Shown here: in pieces, positions 1-6,541 of the stretch
Numbering within the stretch: position 1 is the first letter of the stretch
Layout: each line of letters opens with the position of its first letter
Source of the DNA: Desulfobacteraceae bacterium
GTDB taxonomy: Bacteria > Desulfobacterota > Desulfobacteria > Desulfobacterales > JAABRJ01
Direction: 5' to 3'
Length of the DNA stretch: 7,671 bases
Assembly: GCA_011390985.1 (NCBI GenBank)
Contig: JAABRJ010000024.1
Location: forward strand, 1-7,671
Translations under genes and position numbers: made by a program
Notes under the pieces: generated by a model
What the model was told of the DNA's origin: nothing
The model's input: the letters and a program-made list of their open reading frames with translations, nothing else
Databases searched by the model: none

Positions 1-101
1 AGCATAAACGTTATAGCAATCTTCCTGGAAAGTTACCCCTGCGGCGAGGCTGAAATCCAGGAAGCGGCGCTATGCGCTGGGGGCGCGGCCGCCCCGGGAA
101 T

Positions 102-1288
102 ATGGGAAAAAATTCAATCTACAAAATCCTGATGTACTCCCACGACACCTACGGTCTGGGGCACATCCGCCGGACGATGGCGATCGCCTCCCATCTTCGC
201 AGCCCGCAGGTCAACATCCTGATCCTGACCGGTTTGCCTTTCCGGAGTATATCGACTTCGTCCGCATCCCGGGCATGATCAAAAAGACCAACGAGGAATA
301 TCAGCCGCTTTCGATAAAAATCAATCCGCGCCACGCCCTGGCGATCCGCAAAAACATCATCACGGCCACGGCCAAGACCTTCCAGCCGCACCTCTTCATC
401 GTCGACAAGGAGCCCCTGGGGCTCAAAAAGGAGGTGCTGCCCACCCTGCAGTGGCTGCGCCGCTGCATGCCCCACACGCGCACGATCCTGGGCCTGCGGG
501 ACATCATGGACGAGGCCGCAAGCGTCCGCAAGGACTGGTCCCGCAAGGGCGTCTACGACCTGCTGGAAAACCTCTACAGCGAGATCTGGGTATACGGCCT
601 GCGCGAATTCTACGACCCCATCAGCGAATACGGCCTGTCGGAATCCGTCAGCCGCAAAATGCACTTCACCGGGTACATTCCCCGGCGGGTGCCGGCCCGC
701 GAGGCGGTCTGCAGCATCCGCAAAAAACACGGCATCCGGCCGGGGGAGAAGCTGGTTGTGGTCACCACGGGCGGCGGCGGCGACGGCTACCGGGTGCTGG
801 ACACCTATCTGGCCATGCTGGAGGGGCTGCCGCCGGCCCAGGCGGACTTCAAGAGCGTGCTGATCACCGGGCCGTTCCTGCCCAAGGCCCAGAAAGAGGA
901 GATCTTCCAGCGCGCCCGGCGGGTGGGGGTCCGCTGCTGGCAGTTCTACCGCCGCATGGAGGAGATCATCGCCGGCGCCGACCTGGTGGTCTGCATGGGG
1001 GGCTACAACACGGCCTGCGAAATTCTCTCCCAGGGCACCGTTTCCCTCATCATTCCGCGCGAAACGCCGCGGCGCGAGCAGCTCATCCGCGCCGAGGTGC
1101 TGGAGCGCCAGCAGCTCGTGGATTACATCCCCTGGTACGACTGCACCCCCGCCAAACTGGGCGCCAAGGTGGCCGCGCTCCTGGCCCATCCCGAACCATA
1201 CCAGGCCGCCATGGCCCGTTTCCAGCTGACGGCCTTCGACAGCATGCGCCAGCGGCTGGAGACTTTCAGGACCACCCCTCATGCCTGA
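102..1288 (+). pseudogene. COG4671/GT28-like glycosyltransferase, disrupted by a frameshift near codon 44
   Basis: Predicted GT-B glycosyltransferase of the MurG-like COG4671 type, a cytoplasmic or membrane-associated enzyme expected to use a nucleotide sugar. The N-terminal part (102-about 232) reads MGKNSIYKILMYSHDTYG then GLGHIRRT, the usual first beta strand and glycine loop. After ILTG the frame is lost: the next sensible reading, RFAFPEYIDF, lies one frame back, from 230 onward. The rest is intact from there, with a clean stretch from ATG 275 to TGA 1288 (337 codons). Counting from that ATG, it shows GLRDIMDE (73-80), a glycine-rich loop TTGGGGDG (164-171) and the donor-site motif MGGYNTACEIL (241-251). 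Start 102 is chosen because family members begin just before KILMYSHD. ATG 72 in the same frame, with AGGAAG at 59-64, is an alternative. ATG 132 would remove the first strand. The gene overlaps the next by 8 nt. It may be a real pseudogene or a sequencing/assembly error; the sequence alone cannot decide. Confidence 0.8.
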
Positions 1289-2561
1289 CACGCCCGCGCC
1301 GGTTCTGGGGATGATCCTGAAAGGCTTCCCGCGCATCTCGGAAACCTTTATCTCAAACGAAATCCTCCTGCTGGAGAGCCTCGGCTTCAAAATCCATATC
1401 TTTTCCATGCGCCAGCCGCGGGAGGCGTTCTGCCACGAGAGCGTGGGCCGCATCCGGGCCAAGGTGGACTACCTGCCCGAGACCCTGCTGGCGCCCCTGC
1501 CGCGCCTGCTTTACCACACCAGCCGGGTCGCCGCCCGCCACCCGGCCCCCATGCGCCAGGCCCTGCAGACCGCCCTGCGCCGCTTTCTGCGCACCCGCCG
1601 GTCGGCGACCCTCAAACACCTGCTGCAGGCCGGGTACCTGGTGGACCGCCTGCTGCCGAAAAGCGGCGTCACCCACCTGCACGCCCACTTCGCCCACTCG
1701 CCCACCTCCGTGGCGCTCTTTGCCAGCCGCCTGAGCGGGCTGCCGTTCAGCTTTACGGCCCACGCCAAGGACATCTACACCACCGACCCGCGCCAGCTGC
1801 GGGAGAAGATCGGACTGGCGCGCTTCGTGGTCACCTGCACGGGCTACAACCGCCGCCATCTGCTGCGCCTCTCGGACGGCCGGACCCCGATCCACTGCAT
1901 CTACCACGGGATCGACACGCGCCTGTTCGCACACGACGGCCGAGGCGGCCAAACCGAGCCGCCCGCTCCACCCTTCCGGCTGCTGACCGTCGCGCGCCTG
2001 ACCGCCAAAAAGGGCCTGCCTACGGTTTACCACGCCCTGCGGCGCCTGCGCGACCAGGGGCTGAGCCTGCGCCACACCCTGATCGGCGACGGGGAGGATC
2101 GCAAACCGATCCTGGCCCTGATCCGCGAGCTGGGGCTGACGGCGGACACCGAGTGGCTGGGCACCCTGCCCCACGAAACGGTCCTGGCGCACTACCGCCG
2201 CTCCCACCTGTTCGTCCTGGGCTGCGAGGTGGCCCCCTCCGGCGACCGCGACGGGATCCCGAACGTGCTGCTGGAGGCCATGGCCATGGGCGTCCCGGTG
2301 GTGGCCACGCAGGTCTCGGCCATACCCGAGCTGGTGCGCCACGGGCAGAGCGGGCTGCTGGTGCCGCCGGGCGACCCGGCCGCCCTGGCCCGCGCCATGG
2401 CGCGTCTGCTGACCGATCAGCCCCTGCGCCGGTGCGTGATTCGCACCGCCCGGGAGCGGGTGCAAGCCGGTTTCGACAACCGCATCCTGACCCGACGGCT
2501 GGCCGAGGTCTACCGCACGGGCATCAACGGCTTTGGCCGCCCCCCGGCCGGGGCGCTGTAA
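1281..2561 (+). CDS. GT4-family glycosyltransferase (WcaL/exopolysaccharide type)
   Basis: Retaining GT-B glycosyltransferase of 426 aa, a normal length for GT4. It is expected to add a sugar from a nucleotide donor to a lipid- or glycan-linked acceptor at the cytoplasmic side. The N-terminal domain has KGFPRISETFISNE (14-27), the SETF signature of WcaL-like and exopolysaccharide GT4 enzymes, and HAHFAH (134-139). YHGID (208-212) leads into the donor domain with VARLTAKKGL (237-246), whose Arg and Lys are the usual donor-phosphate contacts. GDRDGIPNVLLEAMAMG (321-337) is the EX7E region. Its first acid is Asp (D324) with E332 as the second, a form I recall from other members of this subgroup. 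There is no signal peptide or clear membrane segment. ATG 1281 has AGGA at 1268-1271, nine bases upstream, and overlaps the preceding gene by 8 nt, which implies coupling. Acceptor and donor sugars cannot be told from the sequence. Confidence 0.93.
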   Translation: MPDTPAPVLGMILKGFPRISETFISNEILLLESLGFKIHIFSMRQPREAFCHESVGRIRAKVDYLPETLLAPLPRLLYHTSRVAARHPAPMRQALQTALRRFLRTRRSATLKHLLQAGYLVDRLLPKSGVTHLHAHFAHSPTSVALFASRLSGLPFSFTAHAKDIYTTDPRQLREKIGLARFVVTCTGYNRRHLLRLSDGRTPIHCIYHGIDTRLFAHDGRGGQTEPPAPPFRLLTVARLTAKKGLPTVYHALRRLRDQGLSLRHTLIGDGEDRKPILALIRELGLTADTEWLGTLPHETVLAHYRRSHLFVLGCEVAPSGDRDGIPNVLLEAMAMGVPVVATQVSAIPELVRHGQSGLLVPPGDPAALARAMARLLTDQPLRRCVIRTARERVQAGFDNRILTRRLAEVYRTGINGFGRPPAGAL

Positions 2562-2565
2562 GGCC

Positions 2566-3711
2566 GTGCGGATCCTGTTCTACGCGCCCTTCAAACCCCT
2601 GGACCACCCGCACCCGTCCGGGGACCAGGTGATCGCGGCCGGCCTCTACCGCTTTCTCGCGCAGCAGGGCCACCGCCTGCTGACGGCAAGCAGCCTGCGC
2701 TGCCGCTGGATTTTCTGGCAGCCCTGGCGCTGGCCGGCCGCCCTGCGCGACCTGCGGCGCGCCCGACGGCGGTTGGAACGCTTCCGGCCCGACCTGTGGC
2801 TCACCTATCACACCTACTACAAGGCCCCGGACCTCCTCGGCCCCCGCCTGGCGGTGCCCGCGGGGGTTCCCTATGTCGTCTTCCAGGGCATCTACTCCAC
2901 CCGGCGCCGCCGCAAGCTCACCACCTGGCCGGGCTTCCAGCTCAACCGGCGGGCCTTGCGGGCCGCCGCCCACGTGTTTTCAAACCGCCGCGAGGACCTC
3001 GTCAATCTCAGACGGCTGCTGCCCGCCGACCGCCTGACGTACGTGCGGCCCGGGATCGCGCCCGGGGCCTTCGGGTTCGACCCCGCCGCCCGGAAGGCCC
3101 TGCGCACGCAATGGCGCGTGGGCGAAAGGCCGGTGGTGCTGACCGCGGCCATGTTCCGGCCGGGGGTCAAAACCGCCGGCCTGGAAACGGTCATCCGAGC
3201 CTGCGGCCGCCTGCGCCGCAGCGGCCGCCCCCTTTTCCTGGCCGTCGCCGGCGACGGCAGGGAGCAATTGCGCCTGCAGGCGCTGGCCCGCCGCGAACTG
3301 GCCGATGCGGTGGTCTTCACCGGCCTGCTTCCCCGCGAGAGCCTCTACCGCTTCTACAGCGGCGGCGACCTGTTCGCCTTTCCCGGCATCCGCGAATCCC
3401 TGGGGATGGTCTACCTGGAGGCCCAGGCCTGCGGTCTGCCGGTGGTGGCCTACGACAACGGCGGGGTGCCCGAAGTGGTCCGCGACGGCCGGACCGGCAC
3501 GCTGGTCGCACCGATGGACGAGGACGCCTTCGGCGCCGCGATCGCGGCCCTGCTGGCCGACGCCCCCCGGCGGCGGCAGATGGGAGCGGCGGCCCGCCGC
3601 CACGTGGCCCGAGACCACGACCTGGCAGCCAACTATGCCGCCATGGCCCAGGTCCTGGTGCGGCTGGCGGCCTCAGGACGGCACCCCGGGGCCCGCAGGA
3701 CGCGCCCATGA
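2566..3711 (+). CDS. GT4-family glycosyltransferase, second copy
   Basis: GT-B glycosyltransferase of 381 aa, clearly different from its GT4 neighbour. The N-terminus MRILFYAPFKPLDHPHPSGD is a typical first strand plus loop. The donor domain shows LTAAMFRPGVKTAGLETVI (192-210), with R198 and K202 in the places of the usual phosphate contacts, AGDG (228-231), FTGLLPRESL (251-260) and a full EX7E motif with E277 and E285 in FPGIRESLGMVYLEAQACG (272-290). I chose GTG 2566 because the protein then begins exactly at the first beta strand and lies 4 nt after the preceding stop. An in-frame TTG at 2533 would add 11 poorly conserved-looking residues inside the upstream gene. The ribosome site is weak (TAAGG only two bases away), so translation probably depends on coupling. 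The stop overlaps the next start as ATGA. The C-terminal tail (about 366-381) is basic and probably disordered. The substrate is unknown. Confidence 0.9.
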   Translation: MRILFYAPFKPLDHPHPSGDQVIAAGLYRFLAQQGHRLLTASSLRCRWIFWQPWRWPAALRDLRRARRRLERFRPDLWLTYHTYYKAPDLLGPRLAVPAGVPYVVFQGIYSTRRRRKLTTWPGFQLNRRALRAAAHVFSNRREDLVNLRRLLPADRLTYVRPGIAPGAFGFDPAARKALRTQWRVGERPVVLTAAMFRPGVKTAGLETVIRACGRLRRSGRPLFLAVAGDGREQLRLQALARRELADAVVFTGLLPRESLYRFYSGGDLFAFPGIRESLGMVYLEAQACGLPVVAYDNGGVPEVVRDGRTGTLVAPMDEDAFGAAIAALLADAPRRRQMGAAARRHVARDHDLAANYAAMAQVLVRLAASGRHPGARRTRP

Positions 3712-4346
3712 ACGCTCCGCCGGAGGTTCCCACTTTTTTCGACCTGATGCGCCACGCGCCCACCGTCTGGAACGCCCAAAAGCGCATCCAGGGACAGGCC
3801 GACGCCCCCCTCACGCCCGCCGGCGAGAGCCTGGCCCGGCGCTGGGGGCGGATCCTGCAGGGGCAGCCCTACAGCCGGATTCTCAGCAGCGATCTGGGCC
3901 GGGCGCTGGCCACCGCCGAAGCGCTCAACAGCACCCTCGGCCTGCCTCTCTCAGCCGACCCGCGCCTGCGCGAGCAGGACTGGGGCCGCTGGACCGGCGA
4001 AACCCTGGCGGCCCTGATGGCCCGCGACCCGCGGCCGCTGGCGGCCGCGGAAGGCCGCGGCTGGGACTTCCGCCCGCCCGGCGGCGAATCCCGGCGCGAC
4101 GTCTGGCGCCGCGGCCGCGCGGCGCTGGTCGCGGCCGCACGGCGTTGGCCCGGCGAAACGCTGCTGGTGGTCACCCACGAAGGCGTGATCAAGTGTCTAA
4201 CCTACCGCCTCACCGCCCGCCGCTTCCTGCCCAGCGAAGCGCCCCTGCTGCGGCCCCGCCACCTGCACCGGCTGTGCGTCGCGGGCGGCGACCTGACGCC
4301 GACGGCCCTCAACCGCCTGTCCCTCGACCCGGTCCGGAATCCATGA
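3708..4346 (+). CDS. Histidine phosphatase superfamily protein (phosphoglycerate-mutase-like)
   Basis: Soluble enzyme of 212 aa in the branch-1 histidine phosphatase superfamily, which forms a phosphohistidine on the N-terminal catalytic His. The catalytic motif is LMRHAPT (13-19): R15 and H16 are present, with Ala where many members have Gly. Other expected residues are R65 in SSDLGRA, the acid E89 in LREQDWG, PGGES (124-128) and the second histidine H157 in VVTHEGV. The core is therefore complete and probably active as a phosphatase; true mutases usually have different surroundings. Start ATG 3708 has AGGA at 3697-3700, seven bases upstream, and forms an ATGA overlap with the previous gene; its own stop overlaps the next start the same way. 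Position inside a glycosyltransferase operon suggests a phosphorylated sugar or glycosyl-phosphate intermediate as substrate, as with the mycobacterial glucosyl-3-phosphoglycerate phosphatase of this superfamily. That is inference. Alpha-ribazole-phosphatase-like activity is an alternative, but no cobalamin genes are nearby. Confidence 0.92.
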   Translation: MNAPPEVPTFFDLMRHAPTVWNAQKRIQGQADAPLTPAGESLARRWGRILQGQPYSRILSSDLGRALATAEALNSTLGLPLSADPRLREQDWGRWTGETLAALMARDPRPLAAAEGRGWDFRPPGGESRRDVWRRGRAALVAAARRWPGETLLVVTHEGVIKCLTYRLTARRFLPSEAPLLRPRHLHRLCVAGGDLTPTALNRLSLDPVRNP

Positions 4347-5500
4347 AAATCCTCTTCTACTGCCAGCATGTCCTGGGCATCGGCCACCTGTTCCGCAGCC
4401 TGGCGATCTGCCGGGCCCTGGCGCCCCACCCGGTGGTGCTGGTCACCGGCGGCAGCCGGGTGGAGGCCCCCCTGCCGCCCAATGTCCGCGAGACGGCCCT
4501 GCCGCCGCTGATGATGGATGCCGAATTCAGCCGGCTATACGACGCCAACGGCGGTACTTCCCTGGCGGCGGTCAAGGCGCAGCGCCAGCGGCAGCTTTTC
4601 GACCTGGTGGCGCAGACCGCCCCGGAGACTGTCGTCATCGAGCTTTACCCGTTCGGCCGCAAGGCCTTCGGCTTCGAACTCGACCCCGTGCTGCAGGCCA
4701 TCCGCGACGGGACCCTGCCGCCGGCCCGGGTGGTCTGCAGCCTGCGCGACATCCTGGTGGAAAAGGCGGACCCCGCAGCCTACGAAGCCCGCGTGCTGGA
4801 CCGCCTGGCGCGTTTTTTCGACGCCCTCCTGATCCATGCCGACCCCACGGTGGTCCGCCTGGAAGAGACCTTCGGCCGCAGCACCGAGATCGCCGTCGCA
4901 CAGGTCTACACCGGGTTTGTCGCCCCCCGCCCGGCCCGCGACGCCCGCCGGCGCATGCGGCGGCAGCTGGGTCTGGGGCCGGACGAGAAGCTGATCGTCG
5001 CCAGCGCCGGCGGCGGCAGCGTCGGCCGGGAGCTGCTCGAGGCGGTTGTGACCGCCTTTCAACGCCTGCCGCGCGCGGCGGGCTGCCGCCTGCAGGTCTT
5101 CAGCGGGCCGTTTCTGGCGGCGGAGGCCTTCGAGGGGCTGCAGCGCATGGCCGGCGCGGGCTGCCGCATCCAGCGCTTCACCCCCGATTTCGTCTCCTAC
5201 CTGGCCGCCGCCGATCTTTCGCTGAGCATGGCGGGGTACAACACCAGCATGAACATCCTGGCCGCCGGGGTGCCGGCCCTGGTCTGGCCCTTTCCCCAGA
5301 ACCGGGAGCAGCGGCTGCGCGCCGAGCGTCTGGCCCGGCGCGGGGCCCTGCGGGTCCTGGCGGCGTCGGACCTGCAACCCGACGCGCTGGCCGAGCGCAT
5401 GCGCCAGGCCCTCGATGCCGGGCCGGCGCCGACCAGCGGCATCGACCTCGACGGCGCCGCCGCCACGGCCGCCTGGTTGAGCGCCGGCGACGCAGCCTGA
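4343..5500 (+). CDS. COG4671/GT28-like glycosyltransferase, intact
   Basis: MurG-like GT-B glycosyltransferase of 385 aa and a distant paralogue of the broken first gene in the window. The N-terminus MKILFYCQHVLGIGHLFRSL has the glycine loop GIGHLFRS (12-19) that matches GLGHIRRT in the paralogue. Both proteins also share an LRDI motif (S133-LRDI here), a glycine-rich loop (SAGGGSVG, 221-228) and the donor-site motif MAGYNTSMNIL (296-306), here followed by PFPQNREQRLRAERL. This C-terminal part is the GT28 C-terminal fold that binds the nucleotide sugar. No signal peptide or transmembrane helix is seen; association with the inner membrane face would be through surface helices, as in MurG. ATG 4343 overlaps the previous stop as ATGA, with only a weak CGGAA at 4335-4339. 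It is the last gene of the tight operon, followed by 213 nt without a gene. Donor and acceptor are unknown. Confidence 0.9.
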   Translation: MKILFYCQHVLGIGHLFRSLAICRALAPHPVVLVTGGSRVEAPLPPNVRETALPPLMMDAEFSRLYDANGGTSLAAVKAQRQRQLFDLVAQTAPETVVIELYPFGRKAFGFELDPVLQAIRDGTLPPARVVCSLRDILVEKADPAAYEARVLDRLARFFDALLIHADPTVVRLEETFGRSTEIAVAQVYTGFVAPRPARDARRRMRRQLGLGPDEKLIVASAGGGSVGRELLEAVVTAFQRLPRAAGCRLQVFSGPFLAAEAFEGLQRMAGAGCRIQRFTPDFVSYLAAADLSLSMAGYNTSMNILAAGVPALVWPFPQNREQRLRAERLARRGALRVLAASDLQPDALAERMRQALDAGPAPTSGIDLDGAAATAAWLSAGDAA

Positions 5501-5666
5501 AGCCCACGCGAACCCCTCCGCAATTTTGATCGTAACTTCCAAAGGACTATGGCTTTCCCGCCAACAGAGGAAGACGACCCTGCTTTCTCGGCGTTCTTTG
5601 GGTCTCGAGCGCAGCGGGCGGTGAAGAGACGCTTTTGATCAATTTATTCCCCCCGATCCCAGTTTG

Positions 5667-5675
5667 TGCTATGAG
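5667..5675 (+). promoter_or_regulatory. Possible extended -10 promoter element before the deacetylase gene
   Basis: TGCTATGAG fits an extended -10 pattern (TGn followed by TATGAG, four of six matches to TATAAT). It sits just downstream of the most AT-rich stretch of the gap (about 5632-5650). No good -35 hexamer lies 16-18 bases upstream; TTGATC at 5635-5640 is too far away. If it is real, transcription would begin near 5682, inside the inverted repeat described at 5675-5712, so the repeat would act as DNA and not as a complete RNA hairpin. Weak evidence, listed because this is the only sizeable gene-free space where an internal promoter could lie. Confidence 0.2.
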
Positions 5676-5712
5676 TCGATCAGCCGGCCAAAAGGCCGCA
5701 GGATGGATCGAC
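5675..5712 (+). promoter_or_regulatory. Inverted repeat/hairpin enclosing the deacetylase ribosome binding site
   Basis: GTCGATC (5675-5681) and GATCGAC (5706-5712) are perfect 7-bp inverted arms. Inside them CGGCC (5685-5689) and GGCCG (5694-5698) form a 5-bp stem around an AAAA loop. The right-hand internal loop, CAGGATG at 5699-5705, contains the AGGA ribosome binding site, and the structure ends one base before the ATG at 5714. As RNA it could mask the ribosome site and start codon; as DNA it could be an operator. There is no T-run after it and it runs into a gene, so it is not a terminator. The base pairing is read directly from the sequence; any regulatory role is inferred. Confidence 0.45.
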
Positions 5713-5713
5713 G

Positions 5714-6541
5714 ATGCCCGCAACCACCCCCTCAGCCCTGTGGCGCGCACCCCTGCCGCCCGACCTGGATGCCCGCCTGGCGCGCTGGCTGGCCGACGGC
5801 CTGGCCGCTGCCGGCGCACCCCGGCGCGTGGCGGTCTTTTGCCGCGCGGACGACGTCGGCGTTCCGGGCCGCAGCTTTGAGCGCCTAGTGGAGATCTTCG
5901 AGCGGCACCGGGCGCCCCTGGGGCTGGCGGTGGTGCCCGCCTGGCTGACCGCGGCGCGCTGGGCCAAGCTGGAAACCCTGACCCGCGGCGGGGCGGGGTT
6001 GTGGTGCTGGCATCAACACGGCTGGCGCCACTGCAACCACGAAACGGCCGGCAAGAAGCAGGAATTCGGCCCCGCGCGCCCGCCGGCGCGGCTGGCAGCG
6101 GACCTGCGGCGGGGCCGTGAGCGCCTTGAAGCCCTGATGGGGCCGACCTTTTTCCCGGCCTTTACCCCGCCCTGGAACCGCTGCAGCGCCGAGGCCTTGG
6201 CGCTGCTGCAGCATTCGGGCTACCGCGCCGTCTCGCGCAGCGCCGGCAGCCGACCGCCCGCCCCGCCGGGGCTGCCGGAGCTGGCCGTCAACCTCGACCT
6301 GCACACCCGCCGCGAGCCGACCGCCGAAAGCGCCTGGCAGGGGCTGCGGGACGATCTGCAGGCGGCCATCGCCACCGGCCGCTGCGGGATCATGATCCAC
6401 CACCGGCGCATGAACGCCGCCGCAGCCGCTTTTTTGGATGCGCTCCTGACGGCGCTGGCGGCCCACGGGGGCTTTGACCTGGTGGCAATGCCGGAGCTGG
6501 CCGAGAGCGACCGCCGGTCGCACAACGGGAGGGCGCGTTGA
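5714..6541 (+). CDS. Polysaccharide deacetylase-like protein (NodB-type fold)
   Basis: Predicted metal-dependent carbohydrate deacetylase of 275 aa with a divergent NodB-like domain. CRADDVGV (43-50) carries the paired acids D46 and D47, corresponding to the TFDD motif. WHQHGWRHCNHE (99-110) includes H102 and H106 with the HxxxH metal-ligand spacing and a further H109. FPAFTPPWNR (147-156) resembles the substrate-groove motif, and IMIHHRRM (226-233) carries the late conserved histidine. No signal peptide is visible, so it probably acts in the cytoplasm, for instance on an N-acetylated sugar of a lipid-linked intermediate; this location is inferred. ATG 5714 has AGGA at 5700-5703, ten bases upstream, inside a hairpin. 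The stop shares one base with the next gene (TGATG), so it is probably co-transcribed with the ABC transporter. A DUF2334-like or other divergent deacetylase family is possible; the substrate is not predictable. Confidence 0.85.
   Translation: MPATTPSALWRAPLPPDLDARLARWLADGLAAAGAPRRVAVFCRADDVGVPGRSFERLVEIFERHRAPLGLAVVPAWLTAARWAKLETLTRGGAGLWCWHQHGWRHCNHETAGKKQEFGPARPPARLAADLRRGRERLEALMGPTFFPAFTPPWNRCSAEALALLQHSGYRAVSRSAGSRPPAPPGLPELAVNLDLHTRREPTAESAWQGLRDDLQAAIATGRCGIMIHHRRMNAAAAAFLDALLTALAAHGGFDLVAMPELAESDRRSHNGRAR

Noticed and set aside
1..132. Possible tail of an upstream gene, open in frame 1 and ending TGA at 130-132.
   Set aside because: The 43 residues match nothing I recognise. They would overlap the glycosyltransferase N-terminus by about 30 nt, and the left edge hides any start. 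The piece is too short to call; no other feature was seen in 1-101.
149..1462. Long open frame of 437 codons on the minus strand.
   Set aside because: It lies opposite the first glycosyltransferase and the start of the second, which have clear family motifs. Its translation is low-complexity and rich in Gly, Ala, Arg, Gln and His, as expected from the antisense of high-GC coding DNA.
1353..2465. Minus-strand open frame of 370 codons opposite the first GT4 gene.
   Set aside because: Gln-, Gly- and Ala-rich translation without domains, fully inside a convincing plus-strand gene.
2533..2565. TTG at 2533 as the start of the second GT4 gene.
   Set aside because: It would add 11 residues lying inside the upstream gene before a canonical first strand; GTG 2566 starts exactly at that strand, just after the upstream stop.
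4031..4060. Clustered GCGGCCGC/GGCCGCGG short repeats.
   Set aside because: They lie inside the histidine phosphatase gene and are explained by Arg, Pro, Ala and Gly codons in very GC-rich DNA.
4535..5542. Minus-strand open frame of 335 codons opposite the second COG4671-type gene.
   Set aside because: No recognisable motif and composition typical of an antisense shadow; the plus-strand gene is well supported.
5602..5640. Possible terminator: GTCTC (5602-5606) and GAGAC (5626-5630) followed by GCTTTTGATC.
   Set aside because: The stem is only 5 bp with a 19-base loop and the T-run is four bases, far weaker than a normal intrinsic terminator.
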